Source of the DNA: Sipunculus nudus
Lineage: Eukaryota; Annelida; Sipuncula; Golfingiida; Sipunculidae
Direction: 5' to 3'
DNA length: 64,000 nucleotides
Assembly (NCBI GenBank): GCA_026874595.1
Contig: CM049322.1
Span: 6,991,900 to 7,055,899, forward strand
Numbering within the stretch: position 1 is the stretch's first letter; each line of letters opens with the position of its first letter. Below, in pieces: positions 1 to 11,200 of the stretch. The position numbers were made by a program, and so were the translations under genes. Under the pieces are notes generated by a model. It was not told the DNA's origin. It worked only from the letters and a program-made list of their open reading frames with translations, and ran no database searches.

Positions 1-418
1 AACATTTGCTCCTGAAATTAAACTTGTTTTGTTATACTTGTAATATATCACACTCGCATTTTGCGGCATTTAAAATACACTAAATAAACCATAATTTATA
101 AAAAAATATATTTTATATCATTATCAGATAAAAAACAAGGTACTGACATCAATAGCTTTACCAATTGCTTATTCAATGTAAAAATACACCAGCGTTTAAA
201 GTGATTTATTTCTGATTACGATAAATACAAATCCGTTTATACAAGGGAACTTTCTTTTTTGTACAGTTGATTCAAATATATACGATATAATAACATAGAT
301 GTTGCAAATAGGATTTGTAAATCAATACTATTCTGGATCTTGGCTGATGAGGTTGCTTGGGTGCTGCTCTCCGTAGAATAACCATATAGATTATGGGTTG
401 TCCATCGCAAACTACTGT
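1..418 (-). other. Stalk exon (329-418) and start of TM exon (1-11) of copy 1
   Basis: The stalk exon is 90 nt, phase 1 on both sides, and encodes SSLRWTTHNLYGYSTESSTQ then ATSSAKIQN, rich in Ser/Thr as expected of an O-glycosylated stalk. The copy 2 equivalent (63059-63169) shares LYGY, TES, QATSS and QN. Bases 1-11 begin the next exon after TTTCAG and read A-N-V; this matches the start of the copy 2 transmembrane exon (V-N-L). The intron sequence between the two is also alignable to 62739-63058. Confidence 0.7.
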
Positions 419-2310
419 CTGTTAGGTCATATACATTTGATAAGAATAACATAGTATGATCCGTCAGGCACAGTTAACGTATAAATATCTATCATGTTTA
501 GTGGCTCCTATAAATCAATGCTTCTCATTTCCGACTTAAGGATTCGAAAAAACACAGAAAATATTCATTGCGATGGAAGATATCAACTGTCAGCTTTTCT
601 AAATTAAGAGATTCATACGTTTTATGTCGAACAAAATAATTTGTTAGCTTTATCGATTTAAATACTGTTGACATACGATATAGAGTAAGTAAAGAAAAAT
701 ATACTCACCTGGAATGCATTCAAACGGATGTAATGAATCACACGGAGCAACTTTCCATTGAAAGGTATGTTCTCCTACTTCCATTACCGAGCAGTTTCCA
801 GAGTTGGACGGCTCTCCCTCTCCCCAGAGTGATATTCCGTTGACCCCTAGGACTAGATACATATACTTAGATAAGACCTGCCCATGGTGTTTGTCCATGT
901 AAGTGGTCTACAATAATAACCTGGTGATGAAATAGTAAAGATGAATCATCAATGATGATACGCAATGCAATATGTTTTACAAATATATTCTTCGTATCAC
1001 CCTTACGATACGTACGTATATTTCCTCTTGAAAGCCAGTCCTCATTCCGTAACCCTAACCAAAATGTTGTACAGATAAAGGACACCGGAAAGTGTTTGTA
1101 TATATTTTTGTCCTCGATTACAGCCAGTGTCCCCCCTGACAACCTGCATTCCGACGCGGCATTGTACCAGTTTTTGTTGTCACAATGTAAACTATAACAG
1201 CTTCCACCCTTGACGAAACTTGACTTCTTTCCCCCAGGTATCAAGGAACATTCATCCTCTGCAAACAATTGTTAAGGTTATCTAAATAATACAATCATGA
1301 ACATAATTTTCTTGAACAGTTGAATATATTTTGACTCCCAGGTTTGCATTTTCAGCTTTTATTGATTAGTAACACGCGCAGATTAAGATGTATACTTATG
1401 AAGCTTAATGAGTTATTCACTATAAAATAACATTGGTATGACCTGTCGGCAATTTTAAGACTTTCAATTTTTACACATTTAAAAAAAATCAAAGGGTTAT
1501 AAGACCAGACATTTGGGGTCTTTGTAGATTTCACCTTTATTCTTGCATACGTGTCCGTGATTCAAAGAAGAGCAGCTTGTCATGGAGAGTCGGCCAGCCG
1601 ACGTATCATAAAACACACAACCATCAGTAATTATCAGCGATGCTAAATCTGTAACTGAGGAAACGTGTTCAGCATTCATTGATCTGATTATGATATATAA
1701 ATATGTATTATTTAATCGGAGAAAATCCATGATCCTTGGGAGAGTTTTAAACGTTAAACGTATAGTATTATTAAAATATGGTATTCCTTCCATGTGATAA
1801 AATTACTCACACGAGACGTTTGAGTCAATCCATTTCAGAGATTTTAATTTGTGACGTTTGAGATTCAGCCACGATGACGACATGTTATTCTTAAGTAGAT
1901 GCTTCCAAAACTTTTTATAGTCCTCCCTTGTATCCATGTAAGGGAGGAAAGAGTTGTTAGACAAACAGCATCTGTTTGCAGAACTATGTTTGGCTGGCTT
2001 GTGACAGTCCTCCGTACATGTAACAATACCTTGAAGGGAAATAAAAACGTGATACATCTATAAAACATGCCGAGGAAGGTGATGGTTATGATACGTGTCC
2101 CTAATCACTGTATTTAAAGTACTTACGCCAAAAAAAAAAATCATTTGGTTGTAAACATAATCTCAAGTGTTAAATATAATTTATTGTCATGAACCTGAAC
2201 GTGTCGTATGGGCTTCATGCTTTAACACTAGATCTGATATAAATCTTACCATATTTATGTAAAAGGAAAAAAACAAAAGAAAAAATAACTTGTCCCAAGC
2301 GTGGCTCCAT
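1..2310 (-). CDS. Two-domain C-type lectin receptor gene, 5' part (copy 1)
   Basis: Six coding exons and the start of a seventh read on the minus strand: 2250-2310, 1811-2029, 1535-1648, 1007-1258, 709-852, 329-418 and 1-11 (cut by the window edge). Each has AG/GT borders and an open frame, and every intron is phase 1, so exons join without a frame break. The start ATG (2308-2310) opens a hydrophobic leader; a CAG preceded by pyrimidines sits 3 bases upstream of it, so a 5'UTR intron is likely. The product begins signal peptide, degenerate CTLD, fuller CTLD, stalk. The last exon aligns with the transmembrane exon of copy 2 (62646-62738), so the gene probably continues off-window into a TM segment and GTPase. 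Likely role: cell-surface glycan or pathogen recognition (inference). The exon chain is well supported; the off-window remainder is inferred from copy 2. Confidence 0.8.
709..1258 (-). other. Second C-type lectin domain, two exons
   Basis: Exon 1007-1258 encodes CYSLHCDNKNWYNAASECR, then GGTLAVIEDKN and FWLGLRNEDW, the classical CTLD first half with the WxGL core. Exon 709-852 encodes LWGEGEPSNSGNCSVM, FQWKV and the closing cysteines (PCDSLHPFEC). EPS stands where mannose-type lectins have EPN; the WND site is replaced by W-K-V, so calcium-dependent sugar binding is uncertain. The donor after 1007 is GTAAGG and the acceptor before 852 is CTAG; joining them gives GNIRTYLLGVNG in frame. The domain has a close match at 63424-63995. 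Confidence 0.85.
1535..2029 (-). other. First (N-terminal) C-type lectin-like domain, two exons
   Basis: Exons 1811-2029 and 1535-1648 encode a Cys-rich start (CTEDC, CC), a helical stretch with DYKKFWKHLLKNN, the CTLD core pattern W-L-N-L ... L-K-W-I-D, and a C-terminal part with DGCVFYDTSAGRLSMTSC ending HVCK. The paired late cysteines and the W..L/W.D spacing fit a CTLD fold. No EPN, QPD or WND calcium/sugar motif is visible, so it may not bind sugar through calcium. The domain is more diverged than the second one. Confidence 0.65.
2250..2310 (-). other. Signal-peptide exon of copy 1
   Basis: The exon encodes M-E-P-R-L-G-Q followed by VIFSFVFFLL, a typical short n-region and hydrophobic core. 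It ends with one leftover base before a GTAAGA donor, and joins the 2-base start of the exon at 2029 to make a Gly codon. The mature protein then begins near IVTCTEDC. Confidence 0.75.
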
Positions 2311-2313
2311 AAC

Positions 2314-3231
2314 CTGGAATAAAAAGGTAATTGAGGTATATACATTGAACGCAGAGATATGCCTTATCGTTTTATTTGTTGGGCGAAGCGAATTTTATGT
2401 GATACATCTTTTAATTGTTTTTTGGGGCCAATAAAGCCTCGTTTCACATTAACTCACCTCTACGGAAGCTCCCTAGATTCAAGTCAAACACATCAGGAAT
2501 CAAACCAAATAATCATGGAAATACATTGCTTCGGTAGTGATATATACACCTTGTTTACTGTATGTATGGCAACCAGGTCAGTACCTTGTGTACTGTGTAC
2601 ATACACGATCAAGGCTTCTCAATCAGCTACGATATACCTGGACCTTAACCTGCAGGGGTATTTACGTTATGTAGAACATTTTTTTGCAGGTATATATTTA
2701 AATTATGTATGCATATGAATATATATTTTGGATATATTTTAATAAGAAGCTACTTGATAAAACTTATTTTAAATCAGGATTGTCTTTCAAATTGACATTT
2801 ACCTGCAAGTTCGAATGGTATCAGATCGAATGGTATCATTATCATTACCTATGCCACAGTGTCAACACAATTACTTTTGATGTCGGTTGTTATACACAAA
2901 CATACACACACACATATTTATATATATTAAAATATGTGTATAGCTAAATGTCACTAGGCCGTCAAAGATTAGAGCATTATCACATATTTTCACTGGGAAT
3001 TCACAAAACATTTTGGCATATTTTTTTCAATTTTCCTTATAGTTATTATTAGTCTAACTTCTAATTAACCACTAAAATAAAGGTATGAGGCTTCTGTATA
3101 ACAACACTTACTTAAACTGGCTTGAAAAAGATAATTCAGGGATTGATCCACCGAAAAACATTTCTTGCCTTTTATATTATCCAGTCATTAATAGATTATA
3201 TGTAATAGATTTATATAATTTTGGCAAAATA
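2314..3231. other. Upstream flank of copy 1, no gene seen
   Basis: This is the 5' side of the copy 1 gene. A 119-codon open frame on the plus strand (2359-2718) has no recognisable domain. The rest is AT-rich with a short CA/TA tract near 2893-2935. Confidence 0.4.
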
Positions 3232-3516
3232 CAGTGAAACCTCGTTGTGTCGAAGTCGAAGGGACTGGTGAATTTACTTCGACACAACCGGCGTTCGAGT
3301 CAACCGATGTTCATTATATTTTACCTTCTTGAGTCGTGATTATTATCGTTAATACTGCTCATGTATAGGGCCTATATTATATAGTTGTCATATATGTTTG
3401 CATGAATCCTTTAGATTGCTTATTTTTATATCTTTTGATTCATTTATTTTGTTGAGACGATATCTTTTAGCGTCATATTTTTTTTTAATTTGATACAGAA
3501 AAATAGTATTTGGAGA

Positions 3517-3550
<34 letters not shown>

Positions 3551-4315
3551 TTGAACGAGGTTTTATGGTCTTTACATCAAGCTTTCGCTAAGCAGACTGC
3601 GACGCCATAGCAAACAGGACACGAACAATATAAATGTGAAGCACTAATACAGTATATCGTACTGTATGGTAAATATGAGTCATTCTGATTTCATCTTCCT
3701 CCCTTTATATAGAGTCCTGTATGTTTATCCTAGACACATCAAAGGGAAGGACTGGATTATGTTTGGTTATCAATAACTTCTCATTAATGCTTTTTTCGGC
3801 GAGAGAAGAAAGGCATAATCATGAGGGACTTATTGGCCAAATAGGTAAACAACGGACTAGGTATGTAAGCCGTCGCGCTTGTTGAGTAAGATCCTTGCCG
3901 GTATCAATTTTGTAACTGGTTATCGCGGCCGCAGGTATGGTTGTTGGACCGTGCACAACTGTTGTCAAAACATTAAAAAACGGCATGATCTCGAGTCGAG
4001 CGACAGACCCATCGCGCTTGATAATTGAGAGCCTTGTCTGTATTTATTAATTATGATTGGTCATCACGGCCCAATCCTGATTGACGGGCCGTGCACAACT
4101 GTTATCCAAACATGACTTCGAGTTAAGCGATAGAAATATTGGCAAGGGACCAACAAATCACCTCGACACATCAGGGATTTCGACACATCCGACTTCGACA
4201 CAAGCGGAATTTAATTAGTAAGGTTTTAACTGTTTTTTGCAGGGACCCTTCATTCGACTTCGACATATGCGGGAATTCGACTTAACCGAGTTCGACCGAG
4301 TTCGAGGTTTCACTG
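3232..4315. mobile_element. Non-autonomous pogo/Tigger-like DNA transposon
   Basis: The segment starts CAGTGAAACCTCG and ends CGAGGTTTCACTG, a 13-bp terminal inverted repeat, flanked on both sides by TA (3230-3231 and 4316-4317), as in Tc1/mariner-pogo insertions. The ends are full of TTCGAC/GTCGAA motifs. It is 1,084 bp, holds no transposase frame, and contains a (GA)n tract near 3514-3550. A second, truncated copy begins at 36649. Confidence 0.75.
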
Positions 4316-4830
4316 TATATCTTACCCGGCCATTTCATTTATATCTTTAGATAAAGCTATTTGATTTTAAATCAAACTTCTTTGATATTTCAATTTATTA
4401 ATTCATTCTCTAATAAAAATATACACATTTAATTTGTTTTAGCAAATCTGGTATTTCCTTTTAAGTGACCCCAATAATGCCTACTATTACAAAAAAAAAA
4501 TCATCTGATTGATTGCGTATAAACCACTGGTAGTCAGATACCATTAAAGCCGATTGAATAGTGACAGCCCAGAAATTTAATGGGCTTTGCGCATATACAG
4601 ACAAAAAAGAAACATTTTATCATATAACATTTCCCCCAATAACTATATAGATTAATACTATAATCTTCTGATACCTACTAAAATATCTTCTACTACATAT
4701 TGTAAATTTATGCACCACTATTAATAATTTTAGATTTACTTCTAATGGATACTAAACGGTTTGCTTGTTTGTTTATTTTAACTCAATATGGTATATAACT
4801 AACCATTAAAGAAGAGTCTTTCTAATAATT

Positions 4831-4873
<43 letters not shown>

Positions 4874-5557
4874 TTGATTCTAAACAGCTGTCTCCTTCTT
4901 ACTCTCATTTCATAAGTGACAAAAACCTAAACCTGCGAAATAATAATCTAGTATGGAATTATGTTTCCTTGCTTTTCCATCTACGATAAAATATAATGAT
5001 ATGTCGGTTTACATCATTGTATTAAATATAAGCAAAAGCGATAAAATATTCGCAAGCCAATAATTTGTGCATGTGTTATCATCACTTGGTACCAAGTGTT
5101 CACTGCACGACAAGCCAGAGAGAAATGCTTGTCGAGGTTTACACCTAATCCGTTGATATGTCCCTAACACCAAAGGTCGTGTTTATAAACCATAACTCGA
5201 AAGGCCTACAGCTGAACGGGGTCAAACGTTGTCAAGACGACGACCTCTCTTACAATAGAAAGTCAACATTCTATCCATTGATCCTTTCTGTGCGAGCACT
5301 AACTGGGTATGTTGACAATCTGTTTTTATATGCGTGTGTCACACTTGAAGCCAGAGCCATTACTCCTTAGCAATATGATTGCCTTCATACACAGTGACTA
5401 TACGAATATTGGCCCGCATTAGGCCATGGCAATTATTTTTATTTAAATTATCCAATGATATCGACGAGCAACTGTACCTTTTCATTTCTTCCTCAATCTT
5501 TCTTTGCTTCATATAAACAATCACTTCCCTGATTCACTATTATTATTATTATTATTA

Positions 5558-5591
<34 letters not shown>

Positions 5592-5823
5592 CAATAGTAG
5601 AAGTAGTATTAGTAGTGATAGAAGTCAATTCATATTACACAATATAAATATTTTTTTTCTGAAAAAAATGGCCTGTAATATTCTTGAGACTCTTTATTGT
5701 AGCCGTGTATACATAGAGTGCATTATAAAACTGTATACAATTACATGATTCTACATCGTAATAAATAACAAACATTTTATGCTTAATGAATCATATGCGC
5801 CAACATTACCGTTGAAAAAAAAG
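4316..5823. other. AT-rich intergenic stretch with microsatellites
   Basis: It contains a (TA)n tract at about 4834-4871 and a (TTA)n/(ATT)n tract at about 5538-5591. The 70-codon plus frame at 5158-5370 shows no known domain. I see no gene. Confidence 0.45.
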
Positions 5824-6135
5824 TTATTTCCCGATCAAAATTTTCTTCAGCTGATATTGCCATTTCTTATTTGTTATCGGTTCACTGCATAACACCTCAA
5901 ACTCAAAAAGATAATTAAAGCCGCAGGTAACCATCCCTGCCGTAAATATGAACAAACATGAATGTATCAGCACAAGGAAAATTTCATTGCAGGAGCCTAT
6001 CATTAAATTTGCGGACCCTGTTTTTTCTGGTAACGAAGACAAGTCAATATTTGAAAGATAGAGGAGATGAGCGATAAAAAGAGTACCACCAGTATTATCT
6101 GAGCCAAAGTCACGTATAATGACTACGCTTACCAA
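5824..6135 (-). other. Possible membrane-protein exon or relic
   Basis: A 103-codon minus frame has two hydrophobic stretches, one around TLFIAHLLYLSNIDLSSL and one around FLVLIHSCLFIFTAGMV, separated by a polar segment. The density is higher than in chance frames nearby, and the pattern could be an exon of a multi-pass membrane protein. I recognise no family, and no clear flanking exons were found, so it may be chance. Confidence 0.2.
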
Positions 6136-6930
6136 GCCAACGACCTTTTAAAACCTAGCATTATAACCTACAAACATTATCGACTGCTAAGTTACACATA
6201 GCCGTGTGCTATCTCTGCCAAGAAGACGCCATGTAACACTAGATCGTTTATTGCTATCTCATATATTTCGGCAGAGATGATGTTAGTCGTATATAGCAAT
6301 TAAAAAAACTCTGATGATATGCTTCTCGATCATATCCCAAGATTATTGGTTCAAAATAAAATACAATCTGACACATACAGAAAATAAAATTAGAACGGTG
6401 TTTGCATGATGCCTATGTATAGAATATATATTTAATGTCGATACATATGGTTATGATATCGATGACACAAAATAAATATGGCATCTATTGGAAAAATAGT
6501 ATTAGATGTTTTTAGGTTTTATTTATCCACTTTGTTCCCTTTTTTGAGAGGATTTATGGAAATCTGAGAACCAGTTTCAATTATCTATGTGACCTCCGCA
6601 TGGCGTATTATGTGTTTTTTTTGTCTTATTATAAAATACCAATACGTAGTCATCACGTAAAGAGGATTTAGTTACTACTATTAATATATCATGTTATGAG
6701 TAAAAATGATCTTATCGACTATTTATATTGGAGGAAAGCCCCCGAGGACAATAGGATCAGTGTCAGTCTTTCATTTGCTCTCCCGACATGCACAATGCAT
6801 AATCTCATAATCTCGTAAAGTCTTTTCAAACCATACTGTTAGCTTCATTCTAGCAACATTCACCTCAGGATCGGGTCGCTTCCAATGAAACAGTATGTCA
6901 TGAATTTACACTGTTGTTTTTCTTCAGTGT

Positions 6931-6981
<51 letters not shown>

Positions 6982-7311
6982 ATGTATATATATATATATA
7001 TATAATGGAGAATAATATATAGATTTTTTCAAGACTAGCGTCCATATATACATGTATGAGTCAATATAATCATGATATGCATATAAATAAAAAATACATA
7101 AAAAATATAGATATACACATATACATTATATATACACACATACATACAAATATACACATATATACATACAAACATATATATACACACATAGACATATATA
7201 TATATACACACCCATACATATACGCACCCATACACATATGAATACATACATACAAACATGTACATATATATATGTATATATATATACCAACCTACACATA
7301 CTTGCTCAATA

Positions 7312-7359
<48 letters not shown>

Positions 7360-7405
7360 TTTACACACATGCATATGTACATCAATATATAAATATATAC
7401 ACACA
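6931..7405. repeat. Compound TA/CA microsatellite
   Basis: A long (TA)n block at 6931-7003 is followed by interrupted TACA/CATA/ACAC repeats and another (TA)n block near 7320-7356. Open frames over it (runs of Y-I-Y-I or V-C-V-C) are translation of the repeat, not genes. Confidence 0.9.
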
Positions 7406-7699
7406 TACATATATATAATATTCATACAAGGAAAAACCGCGACAACGGATATGTTATCCATTGCATTGACTAAACTAATTAGCTGATCTCTCACTTGCAC
7501 CAAATGACCCTTTGACTTTGACGTGACGTCATAATATAAATTGCATGTATTTATCCCGCAAAAAAATGCAGGTTGACTGTAAAAATTTCAAAAATTTACT
7601 TACATAGTACTTATCGATGATCTGTGTTATTTCGGTGTAACAATTACACCTGTTATACACACCTACTAATGTTCTTGTATACAAAACACACAAACATAT

Positions 7700-8290
7700 A
7701 CACACAGTTTTGCCAACTTCTTACACACCATGGACACAAAAACTTTGACAGGTTCTGAACAGTGTTTGAAATTTTGTTATATTGAGCATATTGAACCTTG
7801 TAAACAACAAGCAAATTAGTCGTTGCATATCATCAGAATCCTGTAAATTGTCATTCAAAATACAACCAAGATATATGTGCTTTTTAACGAAAGTCAGCTG
7901 TGTTTCACCCATTTTATGCTTAGGTACTGCCGAGGATCATACCTTACTTTTACCCATTATGTGCATACATACAGTTTTTGTTTTATTAAATTCCTTTTGA
8001 TGTGACAATCCGTACCCGTAACTTAAACCAATAAGTTTTTGTAACCCTTTTACAGAGGGTGCAAACAGTACTTTGTTATCTGTATCACATAAGATGACTA
8101 ATTTTTGTTCTATTAATGCAACATGCCATTACTTGTTTATTTAAAATACGACTGAGATTGTCAATGTAAATAGTAAAAAGATGTGGTGATAATACACCAC
8201 CCTGTCGAACACCATTAGTCACCTTAAAATAAGCTGATTCAAGAGATTTCCATCCTACAGATATTATTTGGTAAAGAAAACAAAAGTTTC
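7700..8290 (-). mobile_element. Decayed non-LTR retrotransposon (LINE) RT fragment
   Basis: On the minus strand, near 8160-8250, the translation gives YFKVTNGVRQGGVLSPHLF, the RT motif upstream of the catalytic YxDD region. Further on (7721-7912) it gives TFVKKHIYLGCILNDNLQDS, the usual thumb-region YLG motif. Several stops and shifts lie between. Related fragments occur at 10439-11200 (plus) and 21650-21890 (minus). The clade is not fixed; CR1/Jockey-like is possible. Confidence 0.65.
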
Positions 8291-8520
8291 CATCTCTTCA
8301 AAGAGGGGGTCCAGGCCGCAATGAAAATGGAAGGGGGGGGGGGGGTAACACACTTCATGCAACCCCATATGGATCCGCTACTGGCTCATCGAGTATGCTC
8401 AAACCGCTTCAGTTGAGTCTATCAACTTTAGCTGAGCCTTCAACTGGATCGTAGGCCTTACCATAGGCACTATAGAGAGACAAATTAAGATCTAAAAAAA
8501 ATTCACCTAGTACACCAAAT

Positions 8521-9110
8521 ACTCACCCCAGAATCATCGCGGTATGCCACTACGGACATTTGGCGGCTAACCACACTGCACACGCTTCAAAAGATCAATC
8601 GAATAGCCGCTAAATATGAAAAACCACGGGGTTATCTGGGTTTGCCTGCCGCTCTGACCGCCATTCAAAGGTCTTTCACAGCTTCGTTCCTCGATAACAA
8701 CACAATGGAAAACAGCGGATGCAACTGCCAGAACAAATCAAAATGCCCTCTTAAAGGAGCATTCCTAAAAGCCGGCATTGTCTATGCTGCCACGGTCACA
8801 AAGCAAATCACCGAGAAGACATATATAGGACTTGCCGGTAAATTTCAAATCCCGGTACAGAGACCACAAAAACTCATTTAATCACCTAAAATTTGAAAAA
8901 AAAAGATTCCGAGCTCTCAAAGTACATTTGGCTAAAGAAGGATCAAAACACCCCGTATTCAATCAGCTGGCGGGTCCTTAAAAGCGCACTCCCGAGAAAA
9001 CTCCACAATAGTACTTGTAATCTTTGCCTCGAAGAAAAAAAAGGTTCAAATAATAATTTCCCGAAGTCACAAAGGCTGAACAAAAGATCATTTCGAAAAT
9101 CCAGGCTTAA
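8521..9110 (+). mobile_element. Penelope-like element fragment with GIY-YIG endonuclease
   Basis: The frame at 8642-8881 gives CNCQNKSKCPLKGAFLKAG, IVYAATV and TYIGLAGKF. After a frameshift near 8850 the next frame gives FKSRYRDHKNSFNH, and then (8893-9147) LSKYIWLKKD and ISWRVLKSA, CNLCLEEK. This order, CPL..IVY..YIGL..F..R...H..SF..LS.YIW..K....I.W.., is the GIY-YIG-type nuclease tail of Penelope-like retroelements. The RT domain is not visible. It is a dead fragment. Confidence 0.7.
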
Positions 9111-9256
9111 TCCTGACCCCCGTACATTTCCACCTGGCCATGGCTGAGTGCGTCAATGCATAATTACATAACTGCATCAACCGTTGACAGATTACATCTG
9201 AAGATTGCAAATGCATGAAAACACGTGTTAATGTGTAACTGAACATTTTTGTAAAT

Positions 9257-9259
<3 letters not shown>

Positions 9260-9303
<44 letters not shown>

Positions 9304-10438
9304 AAATAGTTTTTTTTCTATTTTTTTGCAACTCTTTAACAGATAAGATACGTTATGCTTTTATTAAAATACATCTTGTTTTATAAAATCTCTCCAACTA
9401 AGTATAATGCTTAAATCAGTTAAGAGATTTTCTTTGCAATTGGACACAACGACATATGCTTTTGATATATGTTACTAAAGGGCAGGCTAGTCTTGGTCAT
9501 AGTAGTAATTTAGGGAACACATCCAATTAAGGTGTTTAGTAATAGATGCAATCCGTCGACATTTTTTACTCACAAATGAAAAGAATTCGCTATCTAGGGC
9601 TAATGTATATCTAGTAACTAAGCAGAAAATGATAAAAACAGTATCACCAAAAACTTAAAGCGCCTTTTTAAAATCAAAAATAGCAAAATACTGATGAAAA
9701 TTTGAATATATTTAATACAAGCATTTTAAAAATTTAAGGACTACGATGGTAAAGACAAAAAAGCCGGTGTCTCACAAAATGGGGTAGCATATAAGAAAAA
9801 CCTCCCTTTTGTAGGTACTTTCCATCAGGTTTAGTCTGGAGGATATCTATTATACATATATTGTTAAATTACATGAAAAAATGTCATGACGGGTAATAAT
9901 TGAAGAAGGACATTTTATTTAGGAATGGTTACGTTTATAGCAATATGCCTTGATGATTGGTATGTTTGGAATCTCTTAGATATAGACGAGGAAGTAGGCC
10001 GGGTAATTGTTTGCTATATAATAGCAAGCAATGTTTATATACGCAGTTGATGGGGAATGTGAGAAAATATATAAGGATAAAACATGTTCCCTCACATATT
10101 CATAGAGCTTATATGGCCGTATAATATTCAAGCAATTATTTTAATTATGTGAAATTACTTCAGATGAATGGTGTACTGTACATGTTTGGTCTTCCAGGAA
10201 ATGTATGCTTTAAATAAACTATTTAATACACCATCTACCATCGATAGCAGTTGTGGATACAGCGTAAAAGGACACCCTGTATTTGCTATATGTATCTTCA
10301 TTAGGTTATGTTAAAGCAAGAATCGAATATCCGCATTTTAGTGTATCATTAAGCATTTTCATGTAAAAACTCTTTATTCATTCCAAAGCCTCGTCAAATG
10401 TATCATTTTAAATATATTTCGTTGGAGACCTGTATTTT
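9260..10438. other. AT-rich stretch, no gene seen
   Basis: It begins with a (TA)n tract at about 9262-9303. No coding signal or recognised repeat was seen in the remainder up to the LINE fragment. Confidence 0.4.
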
Positions 10439-11200
10439 GACCTGAAGTTATGGAAGTTGTTTAAAATAGAAGGTTTCTATACAGAATGGAGTCAGGGAAG
10501 GGGAAATACTTACGCCTTTGTTATTCAAAGTTTGTATCGATGACTTGAGCGTTGGGTTTAATAATAAGGCAACTGGATGTTGTATAGGTAATGTAAAATA
10601 TAATCACTTAATGTACACGAATGGTTGTCCAGTTTTCACCCTCTGTGAAGGGATTACAGGCTTTGCTGGATGTCTGTTATGAATATATGGCATTGCAACA
10701 AATCTGAAAAAAAGTATGTATGAATTTTCTTTTACACAATATAAAATGGGAAGGGGACACTCCGTGCATCAAGTTAGGTCAAGCAGAACTGTCATTTGTC
10801 AAACAAATCACCTACCTTGGTCATATTATATATGAAGACATGTCCAATGAAAATGACAAACATAAGCATACACGATCTTTATAGTGTATAGCCAATACAT
10901 TAATAAGTAGATTTGCTGACTTTTCCGAAAACATCAGAGTGGTTTACTTTTTTAAATGTACTGTGGCACTATGTGTTGCCGCCTGTGTTGTCGTTAAAAG
11001 CGCAGTACTTATGACAAGCTAAGAATAGCATACAATAATGCTTTTAGTATTTTAATGTTTCTGCCTAAATGGCGTAGTGCATCCGAAATGTGGGTAACCA
11101 GGAGAGCCATTTCCATCGAGGCCATGTTACGAAAATTACGACATTCGCTGATAACAAGCATAAATAATGTTAACAATCTATTAGCCAATACCATGAGTAA
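10439..11200 (+). mobile_element. Decayed LINE RT fragment
   Basis: The plus-strand translation across several frames gives ESGxRxG-like sequence near 10490, then LGQAELSFVKQITYLGHIIY near 10770-10830 followed by NTLISRFADFSENIRVVYFF near 10895-10950. This is the post-catalytic RT/thumb region of a CR1/Jockey-like LINE. The YLG motif and spacing resemble the minus-strand fragment at 7700-8290. Stops and frameshifts make it non-functional. Confidence 0.6.

Noticed and set aside
952-1197. 81-codon plus frame over the CTLD exon
   Set aside because: Antisense of the well-supported minus-strand lectin exon.
2359-2718. 119-codon plus frame upstream of the copy 1 gene
   Set aside because: No domain, signal peptide or homologous counterpart seen.
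6860-7503. Several frames rich in YIY, CVC and similar
   Set aside because: They translate TA/CA microsatellite DNA.
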